Assembly: GCF_041346945.1 (NCBI RefSeq) | Contig: NZ_CP166850.1 | Span: 6,122,501-6,186,500, forward strand | Origin: Amycolatopsis sp. cg9 | Lineage (GTDB): Bacteria; Actinomycetota; Actinomycetes; Mycobacteriales; Pseudonocardiaceae | DNA: 64,000 bases | Direction of reading: 5' to 3' | Shown: in pieces, positions 8,190 to 15,444 of the stretch | Layout of the letters: the number at the start of each line of letters is the position of its first letter | Numbering within the stretch: position 1 is the stretch's first letter | Notes under the pieces: generated by a model | Database searches by the model: none | What the model was told of the DNA's origin: nothing | The model's input: the letters and a program-made list of their open reading frames with translations, nothing else | Made by a program: the position numbers and the translations under genes

Positions 8190-10435
8190 CCGAGCCGCGC
8201 CCGCCGGCGGTCGACGCCCGGCACGGGCAGGGCGTGCAGATCGGCGACCACACCACGCAGCACATCCACCTGCCGGCCGGTGCCGGTGCCGGCGCGGTGG
8301 TGACCGCGGTCCACGCCGACCCCGGCACCGGGGTGTTCGTGGGCCGGGAGCCGGACCTCGGCCGGCTGGCCGCGTTCCTGGCTCCCGGCGGGACCGCCGG
8401 CGCGGGTGTCGTGCAGGGGATGGGCGGCAGCGGCAAGACCGCGCTGGTCCGGCGGGCCGCCGCGGCGGCGGTGGAACGGGACTGGTTCCCCGGTGGCGCG
8501 GTGTTCGCCGACCTGCGCGGCTACGAGCCGGTCGCGGCGGACCGGATCAGGCCCGGCCGGGTGTTCGCGCCGGTGCTGCGGGCCCTGGGCGTGCCGGCCG
8601 AGGGGATCCCGTCCGACGCCGCCCAGCAGCCGGCCGCCTACCACCGCCACCTCGACGCGCTGGCCGGGCAGGGCCGGCGGGTACTGGTGGTCCTGGACAA
8701 CGCGGCCGACCTCGACCAGGTCCGGGACCTGCTGCCCACACCCATGGCCGCCCGCACCCACCGGGTGCTGATCACGTCCCGCGACGCGGTGCCGCTGCCC
8801 GGGGCCGACCGGGTGGAGCTGGGCGTGCTGCCCCCGGGCGAGGCCGCGGAGCTGCTGCGCGCCGTGCTGGAGCAGCGGGTCCCGGGGGACCCCCGGCCGG
8901 CCGCCGAGGCCGGCGCGGTCGCGGAAGTGCTGCGGTGGTGCGGGTTCCTGCCCCAGGCGGTGGTGATCGCCGCCGGCGTCCTGGCCGGCGAACCGGACCT
9001 GGCCGCCGGCGAACTCGCCGAGGAGCTGGCCGACACGCGAACCCGCCTCGACGTGCTGGACGACGGTTCCGGCGGGGTGCTGACGGCGTTCCTCGCGTCC
9101 TGGGATCGGCTGCGCACCCACGACCCGGAGGCCGCCCGGCTGCTCTGCCTGCTGACGATCGCGCCCGGCCCGGACATCGGCCTTTCCGCCGCGGCGGCGG
9201 TGCTGGGGACGGACGAGGCGGTCGCCCGGGTCCGCCTGCGCGTGCTGACCCGCGCCCACCTCCTGCTCGGCGGCCCGCGGCGCTGGGAGTTCCACGATTT
9301 GCTGCGCCTGGCCGTCACGCGGCACGCCGTCGCCGCCCTCGGGCTCGCAGAGGCGGACCTGGCCGCCGCGACCGACCGGGTGCTCGGCCACCACCTGGAC
9401 ACGACGCGGGCCGCGTCGGACTGGCTGGCGACGGTGCGCTCGCGCGTCCCGCCCCCGGCGGACAGCCGCTTCGCCGGGTGGGACGAGGCCTCGGCCTGGC
9501 TGGACGCCGAACGGGCCTGCCTGGTCGCCGCGGTCGCCGTGGCCGGGGAGACGTCGCGGGACCGGACGGCGGTGGACCTGGCTGCCGCCCTGTCCGGCCT
9601 CTTGTCCTGGCGGCGGCAGGTGGCCGACTGGGTCGGCGTCGCGGAGGTCGCCGACCGCGCGGTCCGGCGGCTGCGCGATCGGCCGGCGACGGTGCGGGCG
9701 AGCGAGAACCTGGGGGCGGCGCTGATCGAGGCCGGCCGCTTCGAGGAAGCCGTCAGCGCCCTGGGTACCGCCCGGCTGGTGGGCCGAGTCCTCCTCGACG
9801 ACCTGGCGAGCGAAGCGCGCGTGTGCGACGACCTGGGCTTGGCGCTGCAGGGCACGGCCGATTTCGCGGGCGCGGCGGGGCAGCACCACCACGCGCTCGA
9901 GCTGTTCCGGGAACTCGGCGACCGGCGCGGTGAAGCGGTGGCCCTGAGCCACTTGGGGAACGTCTTCCGGCAGTGGGGTGAGTACTCGCGCGCGATCCGG
10001 GCGCAGGCCGCCGCGGCCGAGGTCTTCGCGGAGATCGGTGACCGGGCCGGCGAAGCGATGGCGCGGGGCAACCTGGCGATGACGCTGCACCGGATCGGCT
10101 CGTCGGGCGCGGCGGTCACCGAGTTCCTGGCCGTCCGCGCCGTCTTCCACGAGCTCGGCGACCGCCACGGCGAGGGGCAGGCGTGGCGCAACCTCGGCGT
10201 CGTGTTCCGCGACGTGGGGCGGCCCGGCCACGCCTCGACCGCGTTCTTCGCCGCGGCCGAGCGCTACGCGGAGGCCGGTGACCGGCGTGCGGAAGTCCGG
10301 GCGTGGCGCGAGGTGGAACGCCTGTACCGCGAGGCCGGCCGGCCCGACGATGCCCGGCTTGCCGCGGAACGGGCCGGCGCGGAGGGCGAGGACGAGCCGA
10401 TCCGGTCCCTGCGGGGGTGGCGGATCCGGGCGTGA
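8186..10435 (+). CDS. NLR-like receptor: RHIM-like motif, NB-ARC ATPase, TPR repeats
   Basis: A 749-residue STAND protein. Order: RHIM-like amyloid motif GVQIGDHTTQHIHL (residues 16-29), linker, NB-ARC NTPase with Walker A GMGGSGKT (78-85), Walker B RVLVVLDN (165-172), sensor-like RVLITSRD (193-200) and GLPL-like CGFLPQAV (252-259), a winged-helix region, then TPR-like repeats from about 505 to 735 (SHLGNVFRQWGEYSRAI, GNLAMTLHRIGSSGAAV, RNLGVVFRDVGRPGHAS). In this architecture the repeats sense a trigger, the NB-ARC oligomerises, and the amyloid motif templates the partner. It overlaps the upstream effector gene by 4 bases. Anti-phage or regulated-death function is inferred from architecture. 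Confidence 0.85.
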   Translation: MTEPRPPAVDARHGQGVQIGDHTTQHIHLPAGAGAGAVVTAVHADPGTGVFVGREPDLGRLAAFLAPGGTAGAGVVQGMGGSGKTALVRRAAAAAVERDWFPGGAVFADLRGYEPVAADRIRPGRVFAPVLRALGVPAEGIPSDAAQQPAAYHRHLDALAGQGRRVLVVLDNAADLDQVRDLLPTPMAARTHRVLITSRDAVPLPGADRVELGVLPPGEAAELLRAVLEQRVPGDPRPAAEAGAVAEVLRWCGFLPQAVVIAAGVLAGEPDLAAGELAEELADTRTRLDVLDDGSGGVLTAFLASWDRLRTHDPEAARLLCLLTIAPGPDIGLSAAAAVLGTDEAVARVRLRVLTRAHLLLGGPRRWEFHDLLRLAVTRHAVAALGLAEADLAAATDRVLGHHLDTTRAASDWLATVRSRVPPPADSRFAGWDEASAWLDAERACLVAAVAVAGETSRDRTAVDLAAALSGLLSWRRQVADWVGVAEVADRAVRRLRDRPATVRASENLGAALIEAGRFEEAVSALGTARLVGRVLLDDLASEARVCDDLGLALQGTADFAGAAGQHHHALELFRELGDRRGEAVALSHLGNVFRQWGEYSRAIRAQAAAAEVFAEIGDRAGEAMARGNLAMTLHRIGSSGAAVTEFLAVRAVFHELGDRHGEGQAWRNLGVVFRDVGRPGHASTAFFAAAERYAEAGDRRAEVRAWREVERLYREAGRPDDARLAAERAGAEGEDEPIRSLRGWRIRA

Positions 10436-10444
10436 CCTTCGATT

Positions 10445-10478
10445 CCCGTATGTCGTACGATGTCGTACGGCATACGGG
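10445..10478. promoter_or_regulatory. 34-base inverted repeat with tandem 10-base unit
   Basis: Outer arms CCCGTATG and CATACGGG flank an 18-base core. Inside, ATGTCGTACG is repeated head to tail (10450-10459 and 10460-10469), one helical turn apart. It resembles a TetR-type operator ahead of the oxidoreductase, but no adjacent regulator gene exists. Confidence 0.55.
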
Positions 10479-10490
10479 AAGGGGATGGCG

Positions 10491-11321
10491 ATGACGATCC
10501 TGGTGACGGGCGCGACCGGCAGCGTGGGGCGCCTGGTGGTCGACGAACTGCTGGCCGCGGGGGTGCCGGTGCGGGCGCTGACCGTCGACCCCGCACGCGC
10601 GGACCTGCCGCCGGAAGCCGAGGTGGTGGTGGGTTCGCTGGCCAAGCCGCCGACGCTGCCCGCCGCGCTCGAGGGGGTCTCGGCGGTCTACCTGGCGCCG
10701 ATGGCGCGGACCGTGCGGCGCTTCTGCGAGCTCGCCGCCGACGCCGGGGTCGAGCGGGTGGTCGCGCTGTCGGGCAGCAGCGTCGGGGACGGCCACGAGG
10801 AGTCCAGCGGCACCGAATACGGCGCCGTCGAGGCGGCCGTGCGGGAGGCCGGCTTCGCCTGGACCTTCCTGCGGCCCGGGGCGTTCATGAACAACACGCT
10901 CGACTGGGCGGACATGGTCCGCGCGGGCGAGGTCCGGATGGCCTTCGGCGACGCCACGCAGACCCCGATCGACCTGGGCGACATCGCGGCGGTGGCCGCC
11001 CGGGTGTGCACTTCGGACGGGCACGTCGGCGCCACGCACGTCCTCAGCGGACCGGCGGCGATCAGCCTGCGCGGCCAGGTCGCGACGCTGGCATCGGTGC
11101 TGGGCAAGGAGATCCGCTTCCACGAGCTGACCCGCGACGAGCAGCGCGCGCAGTGGATCGGCTTCGGCGTCCCGGAACCGGCGGTCGACTGGCTGCTCGA
11201 CGGCTTCGAGGAGACGCTGCGCCACCCGCAGGTGCCGACCGGCGTCGTCGAGGACCTGCTCGGCCGTCCCGGGACGACGTACGCGGAATGGGCCGCCGCG
11301 CGGCGGGACGTCTTCGCCTAG
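10491..11321 (+). CDS. NmrA-like NAD(P)-binding oxidoreductase
   Basis: A 276-residue atypical short-chain dehydrogenase. It begins MTILVTGATGSVGRLVVDEL with the GxxGxxG dinucleotide motif, and continues with the NmrA/HSCARG-like pattern (VVALSGSSVGD, FLRPGAFMNN). Such proteins act as NAD(P)H redox sensors or quinone reductases. ATG 10491 is preferred over ATG 10485 because GGAAGGGG is then correctly spaced. It is preceded by a striking operator-like palindrome. Its TAG stop lies in the CTAG used as target by the IS element, so the product is intact. Confidence 0.85.
   Translation: MTILVTGATGSVGRLVVDELLAAGVPVRALTVDPARADLPPEAEVVVGSLAKPPTLPAALEGVSAVYLAPMARTVRRFCELAADAGVERVVALSGSSVGDGHEESSGTEYGAVEAAVREAGFAWTFLRPGAFMNNTLDWADMVRAGEVRMAFGDATQTPIDLGDIAAVAARVCTSDGHVGATHVLSGPAAISLRGQVATLASVLGKEIRFHELTRDEQRAQWIGFGVPEPAVDWLLDGFEETLRHPQVPTGVVEDLLGRPGTTYAEWAAARRDVFA
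11318..11321. repeat. Left CTAG target-site copy of the IS element
   Basis: CTAG directly before the left inverted repeat, matching CTAG after the right end at 12155-12158. The left copy carries the stop codon of the oxidoreductase. Confidence 0.75.
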
Positions 11322-12154
11322 GAGCTGTCCTGTAAGTCATCGGAGCCAGAGCACGATGGCGGCGATGGTGAGCTCGGCCTGGTAGTAGGCGGCGCGTTTG
11401 GCGTAGCGGGTGGCCAGGCCACGGAACTGCTTGAGCCGGTTGAAGCACCGTTCGACCACGTTGCGCTGCTTGTAGACCTCAGCATCGAAGGCCGGTGGCC
11501 GCCCGCCGCGGGAGCCTTTGGCCGCGCGGTGGGCGATCTGGTCATCCCGCTCCGGGCCGACGAACGTGATCTGCCGGTCCCGCATCGCCCGGCGGGTCGA
11601 GGGATGCGAGTACGCCTTGTCTGCGATCACCGTCTCCGGCTGGCAGCGTGGCCGGCCTGGCCCGGGGCGGGCGACGCTGATGCCGTCCAGCAGCGGCAGC
11701 AGCTGCGGGTTATCTCCGGCTTGGCCGGGGGTGAGCAGGATCTGTACCGGCAGGCCTCGCCCGTCGACGGCCAGGTGGATCTTGGTGCTCAGTCCGCCGC
11801 GGGACCGGCCGAGTCCTTCCCCGTCGAGGGCGAGGACTTCGACGGCGTCGTCTTTGACGATCACCCGGTCGAGGATCCGATCCCAGGTGCCGTCTTCGGT
11901 CCACAGCCGCAGCCGTTCATGGGCGGTTTTCCAGGGGCCGTAGCGTTCGGGCAGGTCACGCCATGGGGCGCCGGTGCGGAGTTTCCACAGGATCGCGTTG
12001 ATGACTTGGCGGTGATCACGCCACCGCCGTCCGCCGCCTTGCCGCGGCGGCAGCAACGGTTCAATCACCGCCCATGCCTTATCCGTCAACTCACCGCGAC
12101 CAACCACCGCGCACAACTACCAGAGGTCCAGCTCAACCGCTTACAGGACACGCC
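11322..12154 (-). mobile_element. IS5-family insertion sequence, 833 bases
   Basis: Imperfect terminal inverted repeats GAGCTGTCCTGTAAG (11322-11336) and, on the other strand, GGCGTGTCCTGTAAG (12140-12154) match at 12 of 15 positions, including the inner 11. They flank a single IS5-type transposase gene. CTAG on each side is the target duplication. Removing the element plus one CTAG rejoins the oxidoreductase and MFS genes with overlapping convergent stops, so the empty site can be reconstructed from this sequence. Confidence 0.85.
11337..12116 (-). CDS. IS5-family transposase, apparently missing an internal catalytic segment
   Basis: A 259-residue DDE transposase with the IS5 helix-turn-helix N-terminus (LTDKAWAVIEPLLPP, NAILWKLRTGAPWRDLPERYG) and C-terminal GRPPAFDAEVYKQRNVVERC plus FNRLKQFRGLATRY, where the catalytic Glu lies. 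The usual stretch around VDSTxxRAHQHAAGA, which carries the first catalytic Asp, is absent: WDRILDRVIVKDDAVEVLALDGEG runs straight into LGRSRGGLSTKIHL. The frame is intact, so this looks like an in-frame internal deletion, and the copy may be inactive or depend on another. The Asp in LALDGEG could be argued to substitute. The start is TTG at 12116. Confidence 0.82.
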   Translation of the reverse strand: MCAVVGRGELTDKAWAVIEPLLPPRQGGGRRWRDHRQVINAILWKLRTGAPWRDLPERYGPWKTAHERLRLWTEDGTWDRILDRVIVKDDAVEVLALDGEGLGRSRGGLSTKIHLAVDGRGLPVQILLTPGQAGDNPQLLPLLDGISVARPGPGRPRCQPETVIADKAYSHPSTRRAMRDRQITFVGPERDDQIAHRAAKGSRGGRPPAFDAEVYKQRNVVERCFNRLKQFRGLATRYAKRAAYYQAELTIAAIVLWLR

Positions 12155-12158
12155 CTAG
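12155..12158. repeat. Right CTAG target-site copy of the IS element
   Basis: CTAG immediately after the right inverted repeat. Its complement provides the TAG stop codon of the MFS gene. Confidence 0.75.
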
Positions 12159-13324
12159 ACGCGCGTGCGGGTCATCCCGGCCAGGCCGAGCAGGGGGAGC
12201 ACGCCCGCGAAGACGGTGACCGCCGTCCAGCCGCCGAGGTGGTAGGCGATCGAGCCCGCCTGGGAGCCGATCGCGCCGCCGATGAAGAACGTGCCCAGGT
12301 AGACGCTGTTGACCCGGGCGCGGGCGGACGGGTCGAGCTGGTAGATCACGTGCTGGCCGGTCACCAGCGTCGTCTGGACCGCCATGTCGACCGCGATCGC
12401 GGCGATCGCCAGCAGGACGACGCTGTGCGCGCCGAACCCGGCGAGCGCGAAAGCCGCCGCGCAGAGCACGAAGGCGCCCGCGGTGAGCCGACGGCCGTGG
12501 CCGTGGTCCGACCACCGCCCGGCCAGCGGGGCCACCGCGGCGCCCGCGGCACCGGCCAGCGCGAACAGGCCGACGCCGAGCTGGCTGTAGCCGAACGGCG
12601 GCGCGGTCAGCACGAAAGCGATGGTCGTCCAGAACGCGCTGAAGGCGCCGAACATCGCCGACTGGTACAGCGCGCGGTGGCGCAGCGCCGGGTGCTTCCG
12701 CGCCATGGCGAAGGTCGAGCGGATCAGCTGTCCGTAGTGGACGTCGGTCTTGGGTGCCCGCCGCGGCAGGGTGAACCGCAGCACCGCGGCGAGCGCGGCC
12801 ATCGCCGCCGCGGAGAGGAGGAACACCACCCGCCAGCTGGTCACTTCGGCCAGGAAGCTCGCGACCACGCGCGAGAGCAGGATGCCGAAGAGCAGCCCGC
12901 TCACCACCCGCCCGACGATCCGGCCGCGGATGTCGTCGGGGGAGAGGTCGGCGGCGAACGGGATGAGGATCTGCACGACGACCGACGTCGCCCCGACGAG
13001 CAGGGAAGCGATCAGCAGCACGGCGAACCCGGGCGCGACGCCGGTGACGACCAGGCCGGCGCAGGCGACCGCGAGCAGCGTCGCGACGAGCCCCCGGTTC
13101 TCGAGCCGGTCCCCGAGCGGGACGAGCAGCAGCATCCCGGCGGCGTACCCGATCTGGGTGGCGGTGACGACCCCGCCGGCGGCGGCTTCGCCGACCCCGA
13201 ACGTCCCGCGCAGTTCCGCGAGCAGCGGCTGGGCGTAGTAGAGGTTCGCGACCGTCAGTCCACAGGAGACGGCCAGCAGCAGTACGAGCCACCCGGGTGG
13301 TGCTTCCTGCTTCGTGTCGGTCAT
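12155..13324 (-). CDS. MFS transporter
   Basis: A 389-residue, roughly 12-helix major facilitator. The first helix WLVLLLAVSCGLTVANLYYAQPLL and the loop GYAAGMLLLVPLGDRLENRG (motif A-like) place it in the drug/small-molecule antiporter group close to YgaY/AraJ-like exporters. The ATG at 13324 follows a GGGAG ribosome site; the longer frame upstream crosses the operator and is rejected. It is divergent from the CGNR regulator, with a long shared inverted repeat between, so it is probably that regulator's target. Its stop codon survives the IS insertion. Confidence 0.88.
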   Translation of the reverse strand: MTDTKQEAPPGWLVLLLAVSCGLTVANLYYAQPLLAELRGTFGVGEAAAGGVVTATQIGYAAGMLLLVPLGDRLENRGLVATLLAVACAGLVVTGVAPGFAVLLIASLLVGATSVVVQILIPFAADLSPDDIRGRIVGRVVSGLLFGILLSRVVASFLAEVTSWRVVFLLSAAAMAALAAVLRFTLPRRAPKTDVHYGQLIRSTFAMARKHPALRHRALYQSAMFGAFSAFWTTIAFVLTAPPFGYSQLGVGLFALAGAAGAAVAPLAGRWSDHGHGRRLTAGAFVLCAAAFALAGFGAHSVVLLAIAAIAVDMAVQTTLVTGQHVIYQLDPSARARVNSVYLGTFFIGGAIGSQAGSIAYHLGGWTAVTVFAGVLPLLGLAGMTRTRV

Positions 13325-13334
13325 CGTGCTCCCT

Positions 13335-13380
13335 GGAACCGGTTTGATCGGTTCCCGACGGTACCAGTCAAACCGGTTCC
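13335..13380. promoter_or_regulatory. Operator between the MFS and CGNR regulator genes
   Basis: Perfect 13-base arms GGAACCGGTTTGA (13335-13347) and TCAAACCGGTTCC (13368-13380), each containing the palindrome AACCGGTT. They sit in the 73-base divergent gap and are likely a two-site operator for the CGNR protein. A TACTGT hexamer at 13385-13390, 7 bases before the regulator's ATG, suggests a leaderless regulator mRNA. Confidence 0.65.
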
Positions 13381-13397
13381 GGCGTACTGTGAGCCCC

Positions 13398-13928
13398 ATG
13401 ACGGAACGCTTCCGCTCGGGTGCGGGCAGGCTGTGCCTGGACTTCGTTCGCACCCTGCGCTACCGCGGCGCGCCCGCGGAGACGGAGGAGCTCCCGGACG
13501 CGGCGGCGTGGGGCGCGTGGATCGACCAGCTGGGCCCGTTTTCCGCGCCGGTCCGCCCGGCCGCCGTGGACGACGCGCGAGCGGCGCGCGAAGCGATTTA
13601 CGAACTGCTCACCGGCTCCCTGCGCCCGTCGTCGCGTCAGCGGTTGAACCGCTTCGCGGCGCTGCCGGCGCCGGCGCCGTCACTGAACGCCTCGGGCGGC
13701 TTGCGCTGGCAGGCCGAGGATCCCGCGGCGGCGATGCTGGCCCTGCTGGCCCGGGACGCGCTGGAGCTGGCGACGTCCCCGGAGCTCGCGCGGGTCCGGC
13801 GCTGCGCGGGGCCGGCGTGCGGCGCGCTGTTCCTGGACACGTCGAGGCCGGGCACGCGCCGGTGGTGCTCGATGGAGATCTGCGGCAACCACGCGAAGAA
13901 GTCGACTTATCGAGCCAAGGTCCACTGA
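13398..13928 (+). CDS. CGNR zinc-finger (ABATE domain) transcriptional regulator
   Basis: A 176-residue protein with an N-terminal ABATE domain (GAGRLCLDFVRTLRYRG) and a C-terminal CGNR zinc finger: RRCAGPACGALFLD, then RRWCSMEICGNHAKKSTYR, giving two CxxxxC-type pairs and the CGN signature. These proteins act as stress- or drug-responsive regulators in actinobacteria. The ATG at 13398 begins just after the operator. It is divergent from the MFS transporter, its probable target. Confidence 0.88.
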   Translation: MTERFRSGAGRLCLDFVRTLRYRGAPAETEELPDAAAWGAWIDQLGPFSAPVRPAAVDDARAAREAIYELLTGSLRPSSRQRLNRFAALPAPAPSLNASGGLRWQAEDPAAAMLALLARDALELATSPELARVRRCAGPACGALFLDTSRPGTRRWCSMEICGNHAKKSTYRAKVH

Positions 13929-13932
13929 CGCG

Positions 13933-13969
13933 AAAACGGCCCCCTCGGCCAGAAGGAGGGGGCCGTTTT
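13933..13969. terminator. Bidirectional rho-independent terminator
   Basis: AAAACGGCCCCCTC and GAGGGGGCCGTTTT are perfect 14-base arms around a 9-base loop, with A-run and T-run flanks. It lies between the convergent CGNR regulator and osmC and can serve both. Confidence 0.9.
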
Positions 13970-13980
13970 GGCGACGAACG

Positions 13981-14415
13981 TCAGTTGAGGGCCGCGTCCA
14001 TCGTGATCGTGGTGCCCGCCAGCGCCTTCGACACCGGGCAGGTCTTCTCGGCCGTCTCGGCGTACTCGGCGAACTGCTCCGCCGTGACGCCCTCGATGGA
14101 CGCCCGCAGCGTGATCGCGATGCCGCTGATCTCGAAGCCGCCGCCGGCCGCCGGGCCGAGCGTCACCTCCGCGCTCACGTCGATCGAGTCCGCCGTGATC
14201 TTCTGGGCCTCGAGCACGCCCGACAGGTTCATCGCCAGGCACGACGAGTGGGCCGCCGCGATGAGCTCCTCGGGGCTGGTCTGGCCGTCCGGGTTGCCCG
14301 CGCGGGTCGGGAACGAGACGGCGAACGTGCCGGCGTTGGACGAGTCCAGCGTGACCTCGCCCTTCCCGTTCTGCAGTCCGCCGACCCAGTGGGTGGTCGC
14401 GTCACGGCTGGGCAT
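13981..14415 (-). CDS. osmC: OsmC-family peroxiredoxin
   Basis: A 144-residue OsmC protein that reduces organic hydroperoxides using two cysteines. Both are present: C59 in AAHSSCLAMNL and C126 in EKTCPVSKAL. The N-terminal pattern THWVGGLQNGKGEV is OsmC-like rather than Ohr-like. Its start overlaps the 3' end of the OhrR-like gene by 14 bases, so the two form an operon whose regulator is itself peroxide-responsive. Confidence 0.92.
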   Translation of the reverse strand: MPSRDATTHWVGGLQNGKGEVTLDSSNAGTFAVSFPTRAGNPDGQTSPEELIAAAHSSCLAMNLSGVLEAQKITADSIDVSAEVTLGPAAGGGFEISGIAITLRASIEGVTAEQFAEYAETAEKTCPVSKALAGTTITMDAALN

Positions 14416-14860
14416 CAGGGCCTCCAGGTGAGTAGGCGGCGGCCGACGTCGTCAGCCGCCGCAGGGTGTCGATGAGCTGACGCCGCTCGGTGTCGTCGAG
14501 GCCCAGCGCGCAGCCGATGGCCGACGGGACGCCGGCGGCGCGCGTGCGCACCGCCCGGCCCGCCTCGGTCAGGCTGATCACCACGGTGCGCTCGTCTTCG
14601 GGCAGGCGCGCCCGCGTGAGGAGCCCGTTGGCCTCGAGTCGCTTGAGCAGCGGGGAAAGCGTGCCGTAATCCAGGTGCAGCGCCTCGCCGATCTCCTTGA
14701 CCGGCCGGGCGTCGGACTCCCACAGCACCAGCAGCACCAGGTACTGCGGGTAGGTGAGACCCAGTTCGCCCAGCAGGGGACGGTAAGCGTCCGTCACCGC
14801 GCGCGACGCCGCGTAGAGCGCGAAGCAGGCTTGCTCTTCCAAGAGGAACTCGTCCGGCAC
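14402..14860 (-). CDS. ohrR: OhrR-type MarR repressor
   Basis: A 152-residue MarR protein. The N-terminus FLLEEQACFALYAASRA has the conserved peroxide-sensing cysteine (C12) of OhrR, and the wing LPEDERTVVISLT is typical. Oxidation of this Cys by organic hydroperoxides releases OhrR from DNA. It is transcribed ahead of osmC with overlap. The start is GTG at 14860. A CACGAT-TAC-ATCGTG palindrome 16 bases upstream is the likely operator. Confidence 0.88.
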   Translation of the reverse strand: MPDEFLLEEQACFALYAASRAVTDAYRPLLGELGLTYPQYLVLLVLWESDARPVKEIGEALHLDYGTLSPLLKRLEANGLLTRARLPEDERTVVISLTEAGRAVRTRAAGVPSAIGCALGLDDTERRQLIDTLRRLTTSAAAYSPGGPDAQP

Positions 14861-14876
14861 GCGATCGAACCTAGCC

Positions 14877-14891
14877 CACGATTACATCGTG
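14877..14891. promoter_or_regulatory. Candidate OhrR operator
   Basis: CACGAT-TAC-ATCGTG, perfect 6-base arms, between ohrR and the divergent DinB-fold gene. OhrR sites are usually AT-richer palindromes, so the match is positional more than by consensus. Confidence 0.5.
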
Positions 14892-14940
14892 CGCAAGGTA
14901 TCGGGAAAAACTGTCGGACCCCTCTGGCAGAGTTCCCGCC

Positions 14941-15444
14941 ATGACCCGACCCGAGCGCCCGAAGGTCCCGCTGACCGGCGGCGAGCGCGAAATCCTGACC
15001 AGCCAGCTCGACTACCTGCGCGCCACCGTCGCCTGGAAGTCCGAAGGCCTCACCGACGACCAGGCCCGGCTCGTCCACCTGCCCAGCGAACTGACGACCG
15101 TCGCCGGGCTGCTCGGCCACCTCACGCTGAACGAGTGGTACTGGTTCGCCGTCGTCGTGGCCGGCGAGGAGGACACCTGGGAAGAACGGCTCAAGGCCGA
15201 CCCCGACGCCGAGTTCCGGTTCGCCGGGGAAACGCCGCTGCCCCGGCTGCTCGCGGACTACGCGAAGCAGTCCGAGCGCAGCCGGGAGATCGTCGCGGCG
15301 CGCGATCTCGACGACCAGGTGACGCACAACGGCGAAACGTTCAACGTCCGCTGGGTGCTCACCCACATGATCGAGGAGACCGCGCGCCACGCCGGTCACT
15401 TCGACGTGCTGCGCGAGCTCACCGACGGCCTCACCGGGGAGTGA
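14941..15444 (+). CDS. DinB-fold protein (DUF664)
   Basis: A 167-residue four-helix DinB/YfiT-like protein. Candidate metal-binding histidines occur in LLGHLTLNEWYW (about residue 60) and HMIEETARHAGHFDVLRE (about residues 142-158), the three-His arrangement of this superfamily. In actinobacteria related proteins are thiol (mycothiol or bacillithiol) S-transferases; the DUF664 branch is largely uncharacterised. It is divergent from ohrR-osmC, and its end overlaps the convergent DUF1295 gene by 14 bases. Confidence 0.82.
   Translation: MTRPERPKVPLTGGEREILTSQLDYLRATVAWKSEGLTDDQARLVHLPSELTTVAGLLGHLTLNEWYWFAVVVAGEEDTWEERLKADPDAEFRFAGETPLPRLLADYAKQSERSREIVAARDLDDQVTHNGETFNVRWVLTHMIEETARHAGHFDVLRELTDGLTGE

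Noticed and set aside
7892..10645. A 917-codon minus-strand frame opposite the NLR gene
   Set aside because: Low-complexity product with no domain; the plus strand has clear NB-ARC and TPR motifs.
13325..13453. Upstream extension of the MFS gene to 13453
   Set aside because: The added residues have no hydrophobic or family-like character and cross the 13-base inverted repeat.
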